From Pseudorhodoplanes sp. (GTDB lineage Bacteria; Pseudomonadota; Alphaproteobacteria; Rhizobiales; Xanthobacteraceae), in contig JABARS010000011.1 of assembly GCA_019187085.1 (NCBI GenBank), positions 60,144-124,143 on the forward strand: 64,000 nt of DNA, read 5' to 3'. A model generated the notes under the pieces. It saw nothing but the letters and a program-made list of their open reading frames with translations, did not search any database and had not been told where the DNA came from. Every line of letters starts with the position of its first letter. The first letter of the stretch is position 1. The position numbers and the translations under genes were made by a program. Shown here in pieces: positions 9,122-19,440 of this stretch.

Positions 9122-12100
9122 CTATTCGGCCGCCTTGAGCACAGGCGGGGTCGGACTGCGGAATTGCTCACGCAGCGCTGCCTCGTCGGCTTTGGCGGCG
9201 GCCAGATGGCGGGCCTTCACGTAGCCGAAGCCGCGAATTTTTTCCGGGATCGCGGCCAGCGCCACCGCCACCGCATGGCGTTCGGGGGTCAGGCCCTCGG
9301 CGATCTCCTCGAGCAGCCGTTCATAATCGCGGATCAGACGCCGCTCGGTCCGCCGTTCGGCCGAATGGCCGAACGGATCGAGCGGGGTGCCGCGCAGGAA
9401 CCGGAGCCGCTTGAGCACGCCGAACGCCGTGAACACCCACGGCCCGAACGACATTTTCCGCGGCAGGCCGGTTTCCTTGTCGCGGCGCGCCAGAAGCGGC
9501 GGCGCAAGATGGAATTCGAAGCGCAGATTGTCGCCCTCGAAGGTCGTTGCGACCTGTTTGCGGAACGTGCCGTCGGTATAGAGCCGTGCGACCTCGTATT
9601 CGTCCTTGTAGGCCATCAGTTTGAACAGGTAGCGCGCAGCCGCTTCCGCAAGGCCGGTCTCGCCGGGTACCGTGGCGGCCTCCGCCTTACGCACGCGCTC
9701 GACCAGCCGGCGATAGCGCGCGGCATAGCGGCGGCTCTGGTAGCCTGCGAGGAAAGCCTCCCGACGCGCGATGATCTCGTCGAGCGACCGGGAGAGGCGG
9801 CGGTTTTCGTTGTCGTCCTGCACGGCCGGCGCGATCAGCGCCTCGATCGCCGCGGCATCGAGCGCGGCGCGGCGGCCCCAGCGGAAAGCGGCCTGGTTCA
9901 TGGCGACCGCCTCGCCGTTCAGCTCGATGGCCTGCTCGATCGCTTCCGCCGACAGCGGCAGCGCGCCTTTCTGGTACGCATAACCGACAAGGAAAATATT
10001 GGCGGCAATCGAATTGCCAAGCAAAGCGGTCGCAAGCCGGCCGGCATCGACGAACGAAACATTGTCGCGCCCGGCCGCGGTCAGAAGCGCGCGCTTGAGC
10101 CGTTCGGTCGGCAGCGAGAAATCGGCATTGCGGGTGAAATCGCCCGGCAGGAACTCGGCCAGATTGGCGACGACCTGCGTCGTCCCGTGCTTGACGGTGG
10201 CGAGCACCTTCTTGTTGGCGGCCACCACGATGTCACCGCCGAGCACGAGATCGCAACCGCCCGCCGCCATGCGGATGGCGTGGATGTCCTCCGGCTGGTT
10301 GGCGATGCGGATATGGCTGTAGACCGCCCCGCCCTTCTGCGCGAGGCCGGCCATGTCGATGATGCCGACGCCCTTGCCCTCCAGGTGCGCCGCCATGCCG
10401 AGCACGCCGCCGATGGTCACGATGCCGGTGCCGCCGACGCCGGTGACGATGATGCCGTAGGGCGCGCCGATCGACGGCAGCGCCGGATCGGGCAGCGGCG
10501 GCATGTCACCCCCCTCCGCGACGCCCTTGCCGCGCTTCTGCCGCGCGCCGTGCACCGTCACGAACGAGGGACAGAAGCCCTTCACGCACGAATAGTCCTT
10601 GTTGCAGCTCGACTGGTCGATGGTGCGCTTGCGGCCCCATTCGGTCTGCAAGGGCTGCACCGACACGCAGTTCGACTTTACGCCGCAATCCCCACATCCT
10701 TCGCAGACCAGCTCGTTGATGATGATGCGCTTGTCGGGATCCGGATAAAGCCCGCGCTTGCGGCGGCGGCGCTTCTCGGCGGCGCAGGTCTGGTCGTAGA
10801 TCAGCACGGTCGCGCCCGGGATCGCGGCGAGCTCCTTCTGCACGGCGATGAGATCGTCGCGGTGATGCACGCTGAGCCCGCGCGGCCAGTCGGTGTCCTT
10901 CGGATATTTCCACGGCTCGTCGGTGACCACGACGACGCGCCGCACGCCTTCCGCCGCGACCTGACGGGCGATCTGCGGCACGGTGAGGCCGCCGTCGTTC
11001 GACTGTCCACCAGTCATCGCCACGGCGTCGTTGAACAGCACCTTGTAGGTGATGTTGACGCCGGAGGCGACGGCGGCGCGGATCGCTAGATAGCCGGAAT
11101 GGTTGTAGGTGCCGTCGCCGAGATTCTGGAACACGTGCGCGCGCCTGGAGAACGGCGCTTCGCCGACCCAGTTCGCGCCTTCTCCGCCCATCTGCGTGAA
11201 GCCGAGCGTGGAGCGGTCCATCCATTGCGCCATGTAATGGCAGCCGATGCCGGCATAGGCGCGCATGCCTTCGGGCACGACGGTCGACGAATTGTGCGGG
11301 CAGCCCGAGCAGAAATAGGGCGTGCGCTGGGCGACGTCCTGGATTTCGCGCAGCGCATGCTGCGCCTGTTTCAGGCGCGAGACGCGCGTGGCGATCGCAT
11401 CGTCATGGCGGCGCGCCAGCAGGCGATCACCGATCGCGATCGCGACCTCGTTGGGATCGAGCGCCCCCTTGACCGGGAACAGCCATTCGCCGCGCTCGTC
11501 CTTCTTGCCGATGCAGACCGGCTGGTTGGCGGTGCCGTACAATTCCTCGCGCACCTGGACTTCAATCAGCGAGCGCTTTTCCTCGACCACGATGATCAGG
11601 TCGAGACCGTTGGCGAAATCCATCAATTCCTGGCGGGAGATCGGCCACGGACATCCGATCTTGAACAGGCGAAGGCCGAGATCGTTGCAGCGCACCTCGT
11701 CGATGCCGAGTTCGTCGAACGCCTGACGAACGTCGAGATAGGCCTTGCCGGTCGTGATGATGCCGATCTTCGCGTCCGGTCCGCCCGACGTGATCATCCG
11801 GTTGAGCCTGTTGGCGCGGATGAAGGCGAGCATGGCGTCGCGCTTGTGGTCGTAGAGGCGCGCCTCCTGCCCGAGAATGGTGTCGTGCAGGCGGATGTTC
11901 AGCCCGCCTTCGGGCATGACAAAGTCCGAAGGCGTCACGATCTGCACACGGTCAAGACGCCCGTCGATGACGGCGGTCGATTCCACCGTCTCGTGCATGC
12001 ACTTGAGCGCTGCCCAGGTGCCGCAGAAGCGCGACATCGCAAGACCGTAGAGGCCGTAATCGACGATCTCCTGCACGCCGGCCGGATTGAGGATCGGGAT

Positions 12101-12601
12101 CATCACGTCGACGAAGTGATATTCGGACTGATGCGCGGTCGTCGACGACTCCGCGGTATGATCGTCGCCCATCAACGCGAGCACGCCGCCATGTTTCGAG
12201 GTGCCGGCGAGATTGGCATGGCGGAAGACGTCGCCGGTGCGGTCGACGCCGGGGCCCTTGCCGTACCAGATGCCGAACACGCCATCGAAGCGGCCCTCGC
12301 CACGCAGCTCCGCCTGCTGGCTCCCCCACAGAGCGGTCGCGGCCAGGTCCTCGTTGATGCCGGCCTGGAACTTGATGTCGGCTGCGGCCAGTTGCCGCGC
12401 CGCCCGCACGAACTGCTGGTCGAGCCCACCGAGCGGGGAGCCGCGATAGCCGGTGACATAACCTGCGGTGTTGAGGCCGGCGTGGCGGTCACGCTCCTTC
12501 TGTATCAGGCACAGGCGAATGATGGCCTGATAGCCGGTCACGAAGACCGGGCTCTGAGCGAGATCGTATTTGTCGTCGAGACTGACCGGCCGCAGAGTCA
12601 T
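9122..12601 (-). CDS. indolepyruvate ferredoxin oxidoreductase family protein (fused alpha-beta)
   Basis: 1159-residue fusion of the thiamine-diphosphate-dependent 2-oxoacid oxidoreductase type. The N-terminal pyrimidine-binding part (GYVTGYRGSPLGGLDQQ, INEDLAATALWGSQQ, FGIWYGKGPGVDRTGD) is followed by a TPP domain (CSGCPHNSSTVVPEG, GGEGANWVGEAPF, FNDAVAMTGGQSNDGG), then a ferredoxin-like cysteine cluster (CEGCGDCGVKSNC and CNKDYSCVKGFCPS), then the gamma domain (GVGGTGIVTIGGVLGMAAH). It would oxidatively decarboxylate aryl-pyruvates to aryl-acetyl-CoA with ferredoxin as acceptor. ATG 12601 has GGAG upstream and fits the family start TLRPVSLDDKY. Single gene, likely its own promoter. Confidence 0.92.
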   Translation of the reverse strand: MTLRPVSLDDKYDLAQSPVFVTGYQAIIRLCLIQKERDRHAGLNTAGYVTGYRGSPLGGLDQQFVRAARQLAAADIKFQAGINEDLAATALWGSQQAELRGEGRFDGVFGIWYGKGPGVDRTGDVFRHANLAGTSKHGGVLALMGDDHTAESSTTAHQSEYHFVDVMIPILNPAGVQEIVDYGLYGLAMSRFCGTWAALKCMHETVESTAVIDGRLDRVQIVTPSDFVMPEGGLNIRLHDTILGQEARLYDHKRDAMLAFIRANRLNRMITSGGPDAKIGIITTGKAYLDVRQAFDELGIDEVRCNDLGLRLFKIGCPWPISRQELMDFANGLDLIIVVEEKRSLIEVQVREELYGTANQPVCIGKKDERGEWLFPVKGALDPNEVAIAIGDRLLARRHDDAIATRVSRLKQAQHALREIQDVAQRTPYFCSGCPHNSSTVVPEGMRAYAGIGCHYMAQWMDRSTLGFTQMGGEGANWVGEAPFSRRAHVFQNLGDGTYNHSGYLAIRAAVASGVNITYKVLFNDAVAMTGGQSNDGGLTVPQIARQVAAEGVRRVVVVTDEPWKYPKDTDWPRGLSVHHRDDLIAVQKELAAIPGATVLIYDQTCAAEKRRRRKRGLYPDPDKRIIINELVCEGCGDCGVKSNCVSVQPLQTEWGRKRTIDQSSCNKDYSCVKGFCPSFVTVHGARQKRGKGVAEGGDMPPLPDPALPSIGAPYGIIVTGVGGTGIVTIGGVLGMAAHLEGKGVGIIDMAGLAQKGGAVYSHIRIANQPEDIHAIRMAAGGCDLVLGGDIVVAANKKVLATVKHGTTQVVANLAEFLPGDFTRNADFSLPTERLKRALLTAAGRDNVSFVDAGRLATALLGNSIAANIFLVGYAYQKGALPLSAEAIEQAIELNGEAVAMNQAAFRWGRRAALDAAAIEALIAPAVQDDNENRRLSRSLDEIIARREAFLAGYQSRRYAARYRRLVERVRKAEAATVPGETGLAEAAARYLFKLMAYKDEYEVARLYTDGTFRKQVATTFEGDNLRFEFHLAPPLLARRDKETGLPRKMSFGPWVFTAFGVLKRLRFLRGTPLDPFGHSAERRTERRLIRDYERLLEEIAEGLTPERHAVAVALAAIPEKIRGFGYVKARHLAAAKADEAALREQFRSPTPPVLKAAE

Positions 12602-12890
12602 CGTAAGTCTCCAGGCCCCCAATATGCGTCACCGAACAATGTGCGTTACCGAAGGCACCCGCGCCAGAGGCGGATTGTGCATAACGGCCAAAGGCTTCAC
12701 AAATATGTCAGTAATGCTGACACTTTACTTCCGACGGGTCAATTTCCTTTTGGCCCCGGGCGAGAGAAGGAAATTACGAGCGGCAGGAGACGCGCGAAAT
12801 TTGGCGCACCGCAATAAGTTCCGCGGCTGCAAGCAGAGCCGCGTGCCGCGCCGGTGACAGCGGCAACTGAAGTGACGGCGACCGCGACAA
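12602..12890. other. intergenic region with an inverted repeat
   Basis: 289 bp between the oxidoreductase start and the chemotaxis gene stop. It contains AATTTCCTT (12741-12749) and AAGGAAATT (12767-12775), a perfect 9-bp inverted repeat with a 17-base spacer. It could end the chemotaxis transcript or be an operator for the oxidoreductase; no U-run follows. No ORF is supported here. Confidence 0.4.
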
Positions 12891-14539
12891 TCAGGCTGCG
12901 AGAATGTCGCGCAGGAAACTATCGGTCTGCATGCGCAACGCCTGCGCATCCTGGCCGAGCGACGTCACCTTGGCACGGATGTCGCCCGAAGCTTCGCCGA
13001 CCTGCGCGAAGGTCTTGTGCAGGGCCTGAAGTTCCGCGGAGACCTGCACGGCGCTGTCGGACGCGCGATTCGTGTTTTGCGAGATTTCAGTGATGGCGAG
13101 CTTCTGGCTGTCGATCGCGGCGGCAACCTCACCGGCGACGGTGTCCATCATGCGCATCGTCTGCTGAACCGCACCGATGACCTCCGCGGCCTGTCGGGTG
13201 GTCTCCTGCACATGCGCGATCTGATCGCCTGTGGCCTTGCTGGTCTGGTCGGCGAGCGTCTTGACTTCGGACGCGACCACGGAAAATCCGCGGCCGGCCT
13301 CACCCGCCCGCGCCGCCTCGATCGTGGCGTTCAGTGCCAGAAGATTGGTCTGCGCGGCAATGTCGCGGATCAGGTCTACGATCTCGCCGATCTTGTCGGT
13401 GGCTTCCGTCAGCGACGCGATGACCTTGCCGGACGAATCCACTTTCACCACCGCCTCGGAGGCGGCCTGGTGCGACTGGCCGGAGCGGTCGGCGATCTCA
13501 CCGGAGGTCGCGGCCATTTCCTCGGCGGCAGCGGCGACCGAGCCGATGCTGCCGGTGGCGCTGTCGGATTCGCCGACGACGCGATCTGCGCGCTTGCTGG
13601 TTTCGTTGGCGAGCGAGAGCATGCGCTCGGCGGACTGCTCCACGATCGACACGGTGCCGAACACGCGCTCGACGATGCCGGCGACCTGGTTCTTGAACCG
13701 CGAGGCGACGTCTTCCATCAGCCGGCGCCGCTCGTCTGCCGTGATCTTCTCGTTCTCGCGGCCCTGCATTTCGAGCCGGCGCATTTCCACGGCGTTCGCG
13801 CGGAACACGTCGAGCGCGGCAGCCATGCGGCCGATCTCGTCCTTGCGACCGCCATCGGTCACCTCGACTGCGAGATCGCCGGCGGCCAGACGCCGCATCG
13901 CGCCTTCGAGCCGCAGCAGCAGCCGTGTGATCATCAGCGCGGAGACGAGCGCAAGCGCCGCTCCGGCCAGGACGCCGAGCGCGATGAAAAGAAGGCTCAG
14001 GTCCATGGCGCGCGAAATCGACGCCTCGACATCGGCGCGCATCGCGCCCGCATCCTGCAGTGCCAGCGTCACGAGCCCGTCGAGATTGTTGCGGATCGCG
14101 ACCTCGATCCTGGCGAGCGCGAAGGACGCCGGCACGCTGATCGCCGGACTCGCGCCGAGCAGGACCAGCGCCTTCTCGCGCCAGTTGGCGACGTCGGCCT
14201 TCAAGGCCTGCAGCTTCTCGCCCGGCTCGGCAGAGGTGACGGCCTCGCCGAGCCGGGCGAGATGGGTCTCCAGCGCCTTGATCTGCGATTCGAACGCCGC
14301 GATCGCCTCTTTCGACTCTTGCGGACGCGTCAGTTCGAGGAAATTCGCAAGATAGGCCTGCACGTCGCGATAAGCCGACCAGGCCGCGCGCGCATTGTCG
14401 ACGCCGGCAATGGGCTTGGTCGCGACGAAGGAGATTTCTCGCCGAGATGCTTCAAGCTGGACAGCGTCATCAGGCTTTGCGCGGCGCCAACGGCCACGAC
14501 CACGGCAAAAGCCAGCATCAATCGTTGCAGCGTCGACAT
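12891..14539 (-). pseudogene. methyl-accepting chemotaxis protein, frameshifted near its N-terminus
   Basis: The gene starts at ATG 14539 ([20 protein letters not shown]..., a first membrane helix, with AAGGATT upstream) but the frame breaks at about 14435-14437. Adding one A to the AAA run restores [11 protein letters not shown] and a 549-residue product: two membrane helices (last near [22 protein letters not shown]), a HAMP domain ([12 protein letters not shown]), and the cytoplasmic signalling domain with the hairpin [30 protein letters not shown]. Such receptors signal to CheA/CheW. As sequenced only the part after the shift (~510 codons) remains open. It lies 11 bp after the equally disrupted peroxidase gene. 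Either real decay or indel errors; see findings. Confidence 0.8.
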
Positions 14540-14550
14540 TCGACAATCCT

Positions 14551-15607
14551 TCAATTCGGAAGTACAGGCAGCGACACGATCTGCTTGGTTCCGGTCAATG
14601 TCTTCATGAACTCGACCAGATCGGCGATCTCCTGCGCCGTCAGCGACAGGGGCTTCATCTTTCCGACAAGGAGGGGCGCTCGATACCGCCCGCGGCATAG
14701 TGGATCATCACGCTTTCGATATCCGCAATCGAGCCGTTATGCATGTACGGCGCGCGCTGGGTGATGTCGCGCAGGCTCGGCGTCTTGAACGAATGCCGGG
14801 CCTTCGGGTTTGCGGGCGCGAGCTTGCCGCGGCCGATATCCGTGGTGTCGAGACCGATGTCATGGAGCTTGTTGTCGGTGAAATTCCACCCGCTGCGACA
14901 GGAGGCGCAATTGCCCTTGCCGTTGAAGACCGCAAACCCCCGCTTGGCGGAATCGGAGATCGCCTTCTCATCACCTTCGATCCAGGTATCGAACGGCGAG
15001 AAACTGGACACGACCGTGCGCTCGAAGGTCGCGATCGCGCGTACGATGTTCTCGCCGGTGACCCCGCTTCCGGGAAAGGCGATGTCGAACCATTTCCGGT
15101 ATTCGGGAATGCCGTTCAGGCGCCTGGCCGCTTCGCCGAGCGGGAGATTCATTTCGACATCGGCCTCGATCGGCCCCTTGGCCTGTTCTTCCAGCGTCGG
15201 GGCGCGGCCATCCCAGAAATAATGCTTATCGCCCCAGGCCTGATTGAGGATGGTCGGGGCATTGCGTGCAGCATGGTATTTTGCGAACCGATCGCGCCCT
15301 TCAGCGGCACCTCCCATCCGAAGGACGGGTTGTGGCAGCTCGCGCAGTTCATGTTCTGGTGACCGGACAGGCGCGGATCGAAATAGAGCGCCTTTCCGAG
15401 CGCCGCCTTCTCCGGCGTATAGGGATTGTCTTTCGGAAACGGGATATCGGCCGGACGGCGATACTGTTTCTTCAGTTCCGCGATGTCGGAAGCGGATGCA
15501 GGAAGCGCGGCAGCGGCCGACAAAAAAAGCGCCTGAAGCGCAGAGAACAGCGCCAGGCGAAATTCAGGAGCAGGCCTGCAGCGGGCTTTCGAGTCAGGGA
15601 TGGGCAC
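14551..15607 (-). pseudogene. di-haem cytochrome c peroxidase (MauG/CcpA family), two frameshifts
   Basis: Three reading frames join into one 352-residue periplasmic di-haem peroxidase: GTG start at 15607, signal peptide ([15 protein letters not shown]), first haem site CASCH, then a break near 15266-15271 between GSQNTML and [11 protein letters not shown], then the body ([24 protein letters not shown]), and a second break at the TTT run 14660-14662 before KMKPLSLTAQEIADLVEFM. Each break is mended by one added base, and the span is exactly two bases short of a whole frame. The second haem motif reads CASCR instead of CASCH, which would lose the axial histidine. Family role: H2O2 reduction with cytochrome c. 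Paired with a chemoreceptor 11 bp downstream. Confidence 0.8.
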
Positions 15608-15747
15608 TGTCGCTCAAAAAGACAGAGTTTTCTTGTGAATCGGTTAACTACGGTCAGCGCGGAGAGCCGGAAGCCCGCGGCCGCGATCACAAATTGCTTA
15701 TCGATTTCATTTATGCGGCCGCAAAATTTGCGCGCCGCAGACGCGCT

Positions 15748-16986
15748 TCAGGCAGGCGCCATGCGATAGCCGCCGCCGCGCACGCGCAGCAGCAGCCAGC
15801 CCGCGATTGCGAGGTTGAGCATGTTCCAAAGGATGCCGTGGACGAATGCCGCGGCATATGAGCCGGTGACATCAAAAATCAGGCCCGACATCCAGCCGCC
15901 GAGCGCCATGCCGATCACGGTCGCGAAAATGACGACGCCGACGCGCATGCCGGCTTCGCGCGGGGGAAAGAATTCGCGCACGATCAGCGCATAGCTCGGC
16001 ACGATGCCGCCCTGGAACAGGCCGAACAAAGCGGAGATGATGTAGAGCGACATCAGGCCGTCGAACAGCAGATAGAGCGCGAGCGCCACCATCTGCATGA
16101 ACGAGCCGATCAATAGCGTGCCGAGCCCACCGATGCGGTCGGCGATGAAGCCCGAGGCGATCCGGCTGACGATCCCCGACGCGAGCATGATCGACAGCAT
16201 CTCGGCGCCGCGCGCGACGCCATAACCGAGGTCGCCGCAATAGGCGACGATATGGACCTGCGGCATCGCCATCGCGACGCAACAGGCGATGCCGGCCACG
16301 CACAGCAAAGCCTGCAGCGCGCGCGGCGACAGACCGATGCGCGCGAACGAACCGGCCGGCGCCGCCGATTGCGCGACATGGTCGTGGCCCGGCTGCCGGC
16401 GCAGCAGCAGCAACGACAGCGGCACCAGCATCACCACGCAGACCACGCCGATGCCGAAATGGGTCAGGCGCCAGCCCGACGTCGAGACGAAATATTGCAG
16501 GAGCGGCGGCCAGATCGCGCCGGCGAGATAATTGCCGGAGGCCGCGACCGCGACCGCAATCCCGCGCCGGCGCAGGAACCAGTGCGAGACGTCCGCTACC
16601 ACCGGACCAAACCCGGCGGCGGCGCCCATCCCGACCAGAAAATGCGCGGCAACGAAGAACCACAGGTTCGGCGACAGCCCGGCCGCGGCATAGCCGAGAC
16701 CAAGCGCGCACGCCCCGCAGATGACCGGCAAGGTGATGCCGAACCGGTCGGCGAGCCGGCCCATGACGACATTGCCGAGACCGAAACCCATCATGGCGGA
16801 GGTGAAAGGCAGCGATGCGTCGGCGCGGGTGACGCCGAACTCGGCCTGCACCGCCGGCAGCACGACCACCACCGACCACATGCCCACGCTGCCGACCGCG
16901 CCGACGAGGGCGCTGACCGCAAGCCGCATCCACGAGGCCGCAGAATCGAGGTGATCCTGCGAATAAGAATCCGTCCCGGCATTCAT
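15748..16986 (-). CDS. MFS transporter (oxalate/formate antiporter or monocarboxylate-like)
   Basis: About 412 residues with twelve predicted membrane helices. Motif A-like GRLADRFG follows helix 2 and a second SGFIADRIGG follows helix 8, the usual duplicated MFS pattern. The SVVVVLPAVQAEFGVTRADASLPFT opening resembles OFA/MCT-type carriers of monocarboxylates. ATG 16986 is preferred (AGGA eight bases upstream) over ATG 16995. It stands alone, between the broken peroxidase gene and a DUF3592 gene. Whether it serves the oxalate cluster 40 kb away cannot be said from sequence; substrate unknown. Confidence 0.82.
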   Translation of the reverse strand: MNAGTDSYSQDHLDSAASWMRLAVSALVGAVGSVGMWSVVVVLPAVQAEFGVTRADASLPFTSAMMGFGLGNVVMGRLADRFGITLPVICGACALGLGYAAAGLSPNLWFFVAAHFLVGMGAAAGFGPVVADVSHWFLRRRGIAVAVAASGNYLAGAIWPPLLQYFVSTSGWRLTHFGIGVVCVVMLVPLSLLLLRRQPGHDHVAQSAAPAGSFARIGLSPRALQALLCVAGIACCVAMAMPQVHIVAYCGDLGYGVARGAEMLSIMLASGIVSRIASGFIADRIGGLGTLLIGSFMQMVALALYLLFDGLMSLYIISALFGLFQGGIVPSYALIVREFFPPREAGMRVGVVIFATVIGMALGGWMSGLIFDVTGSYAAAFVHGILWNMLNLAIAGWLLLRVRGGGYRMAPA

Positions 16987-17105
16987 CGGCAGCATCCTAG
17001 AGGAGTGTGGAGGACGGCGATAACAATCTTTGCGAATGGCAGGAATAAGCGCCCGACATGCATCGCCCGCCGGCCGGGGCGCAGCACCCGGCCCCGGCTC
17101 GGCGC

Positions 17106-18062
17106 TCAGCGCCCGACAAGATACGCCAGGGCACCCAAGGCGAGCGGAAAGAGCCAGAGCGCGAGCAGCCCGTTGCCGCCCGGCTGCACGATCGATTCGG
17201 CCGGATTTTCCGGATTGTAATGCACCGCGACCGCGCTGCCCGGCGCATAGCGCGCGGCGGCCTTGTCGGCGAACGCCTCGCTGAAGGAGCCGACCTGGCC
17301 GGTGCCGACCCGGTCGCCGGTATAACGGACGCCCGCAACCTCATAACTATAGACGACGTCGAGGCGATAGCGGGTCTTCCATCGGATGCGGCTGTTGCCG
17401 GTTTTGCGCACCTCGTAGGCGCGCACCCCCGCTGATTCGATGCGGCCCGGCACCGTCGGCCAGCGCCGCGTGGCGCGCGCCTGTTTGTGCACGGCATAGA
17501 CGATGAGCAAAGCGAACGCAGCGAAGGCGAGCAGCGCGGTGACCAGCGGGGCGCGGTCCGGATTGCCGACCACCGCGCGCATCCATCCGGCGAGCTTGGG
17601 GAAACCGACCGCGGCGCCGACGATGAGCGCCACCAGAACCAGGACAACGACCGCGATGCCCTTCCACAGAGTGGACGGCAATTCGCGCTCGAGCATCGAC
17701 TGTTCGCGCCGGTTGGGATTGTAATAGACGGTCACGTTCCGGCCGACCGGATAGCGCGCGAGCGTCTGTTCGATCTCGAAATCGCCGAGGTCTTCGCCGA
17801 TACTCACGCGGTTGCCGCGATATTGTCGGCCGGCAACCGTATAGTCGTATTCGACCCTGGCGAAGTTGCGCAGCTCGGTGTCGCTGGTATCGACGCCGCC
17901 GGTCTTGACCGCGCGCGACTCGGTCGCAGACGTCACGATGCGTCCGGGCACGCTCGACCACGAACGCACCTGCAGCACCTCGATGTATTTGTAGACCGCG
18001 GCGAAAACGAGCAGCGCCGGAAACGCGCCTGCGAACAGATAGACGTACCAGATATCCTTCAC
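17106..18062 (-). CDS. membrane protein with two DUF3592 domains
   Basis: 318 residues from a GTG start at 18062 (AAGGGG seven bases upstream); in-frame ATGs at 18107 and 18155 have no clear ribosome site. Layout: helix (YVYLFAGAFPALLVFAAVY), first DUF3592 (WSSVPGRIVTSATESR ... YDYTVAGRQYRGNRV ... RYPVGRNVTVYYNPNRREQSMLE), two helices (~150-220), second DUF3592 (RWPTVPGRIESAGV ... YSYEVAGVRYTGDRVG ... RYAPGSAVAVHYNPENPAESIVQ), final helix. The two copies are clearly internal repeats. The family has no established function. It stands alone on the minus strand. Confidence 0.8.
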   Translation of the reverse strand: MKDIWYVYLFAGAFPALLVFAAVYKYIEVLQVRSWSSVPGRIVTSATESRAVKTGGVDTSDTELRNFARVEYDYTVAGRQYRGNRVSIGEDLGDFEIEQTLARYPVGRNVTVYYNPNRREQSMLERELPSTLWKGIAVVVLVLVALIVGAAVGFPKLAGWMRAVVGNPDRAPLVTALLAFAAFALLIVYAVHKQARATRRWPTVPGRIESAGVRAYEVRKTGNSRIRWKTRYRLDVVYSYEVAGVRYTGDRVGTGQVGSFSEAFADKAAARYAPGSAVAVHYNPENPAESIVQPGGNGLLALWLFPLALGALAYLVGR

Positions 18063-18223
18063 CCGCCACCCCTTGCGCCGATGGCGCGCCGCTTCAGGCG
18101 GCGACATACAATAGCATCCCGAAGCTTTGGTCGCCCGCGCCGGCAAAAGGTTCAAGCGCGAAGGCTTGCGGCAAAAACTTGCAACGAAAGTTCATGGCCG
18201 CACACGACGCGCGGATGGCCGGG

Positions 18224-19429
18224 TCAGTCCGCCCTGTCCCAGCGCCAGAAGTCGCCGCCTTCCTCGCGCATGAAGCGCGCCAGCACCATCTTGTGGACCT
18301 CGGAAGCGCCGTCGACGAGGCGCGCCGCGCGCGCCCAGCGATAGATCCATTGCAGCACGGTATCCTTCGAATAGCCGCGCGCGCCGTTGAGCTGGATCGC
18401 AACGTCGGCGGCCAGATGCAGGGTGTCGGCGACATGGATCTTGGCCATCGACACTTCCTTGCGGGCGCGGGCGCCCTGATCGAACTTCCAGGCGGCGTGC
18501 ATGGTAAGCAGGCGGCCGATCTGGATCTGGTGGGCGACCTCGCCGAGCTTGATCTGCACGCTCTCGCGGTCGGCAAGCCTGATGCCGAAGCCTTCGCGCT
18601 CCTTCACATAATCCTGCGCGATCTCCATGCAGCGCTTGGCGAGGCCGAGCCAGCGCATGCAATGCGTCAGCCGCGCCGGCCCGAGCCGGATCTGGGTGAT
18701 CCGCAGTCCGTCGCCGACATCGAGCAGAAGGTTCTCGTCGGGGATTTCCAGCCCGTCGAAGCTCAGTTCGCCGGTGCCGCCATGCTCCTCCGGACCGAGA
18801 TTGCCGATGCGGCGTTCGAACGTCCAGCCCGGCTGGTCCTTGTGGAACATGAACGCGGACAGGCCCCTGCGCGCGTCGTCGGAGGTTCGCGCGATCAGGA
18901 TGAAATGCGTGGCCTCGGCGGCGCCCGAGATGAACCATTTGCGCCCGGTCACGACCCATTTGCCGTTGCGGCGCTCGGCGCGCGTGCGGATCATGGACGG
19001 ATCGGAGCCGCCGCCCGGATGCGGCTCGGTCATCACGAACGCCGAGCGCATCCGCCCCTCGACGACCGGACGCAGCCATTTCTCCTTCTGCGCGGGCGTG
19101 CCGACCTTGGCCAGCAGGTTCATGTTGCCGTCGTCGGGAGCGTGGCAGTTCATCGTGTTGGGGCCGAAAATCGAGCGGTTGGCTTCCTCGTAGATCACCG
19201 CCCAGGCCACCATCGGCAGCCCCATGCCGCCGAACTCCTTGGGCGCCTGTGGCGCCCACAGGCCCGCGGTCTTCGCCTTCGCGCGCACGGTTTCGAGCAG
19301 ATCGAGGCGGATATTCTCGTAGACGTCGTAATTCTTCGGATCGGCCTCAAGCGGAATGACGTGCTCGTCGATGAAGGCGCGCGTGCGCCGGCGCAGATCG
19401 TCAAGCTCGGCTGGAATCGTGAAATCCAT
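18224..19429 (-). CDS. acyl-CoA dehydrogenase
   Basis: 401 residues, FAD-dependent acyl-CoA dehydrogenase: N-terminal helical domain (GLWAPQAPKEFGGMGLPMVA), middle beta domain with FVMTEPHPGGGSDPSMIRTRAER and GRKWFISGAAEATHFILIART, and C-terminal helical domain (HIQIGRLLTMHAAWKFD region and IQLNGARGYSKDTVLQWIYRWARAARLVDGASEVHKMVLA). It introduces the alpha-beta double bond in an acyl-CoA and passes electrons to ETF. It starts 11 bp after the SDR stop in a unit with a TRAP permease, suggesting catabolism of an imported carboxylate. Substrate chain length cannot be read from the sequence. Confidence 0.92.
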   Translation of the reverse strand: MDFTIPAELDDLRRRTRAFIDEHVIPLEADPKNYDVYENIRLDLLETVRAKAKTAGLWAPQAPKEFGGMGLPMVAWAVIYEEANRSIFGPNTMNCHAPDDGNMNLLAKVGTPAQKEKWLRPVVEGRMRSAFVMTEPHPGGGSDPSMIRTRAERRNGKWVVTGRKWFISGAAEATHFILIARTSDDARRGLSAFMFHKDQPGWTFERRIGNLGPEEHGGTGELSFDGLEIPDENLLLDVGDGLRITQIRLGPARLTHCMRWLGLAKRCMEIAQDYVKEREGFGIRLADRESVQIKLGEVAHQIQIGRLLTMHAAWKFDQGARARKEVSMAKIHVADTLHLAADVAIQLNGARGYSKDTVLQWIYRWARAARLVDGASEVHKMVLARFMREEGGDFWRWDRAD

Positions 19430-19440
19430 CGCGGCGTCCC

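Noticed and set aside
14435..15271. Programmed ribosomal frameshifting in the peroxidase and chemoreceptor genes
   Set aside because: Three separate shifts in two genes, without slippery heptamers or downstream structures, fit indels better than recoding.
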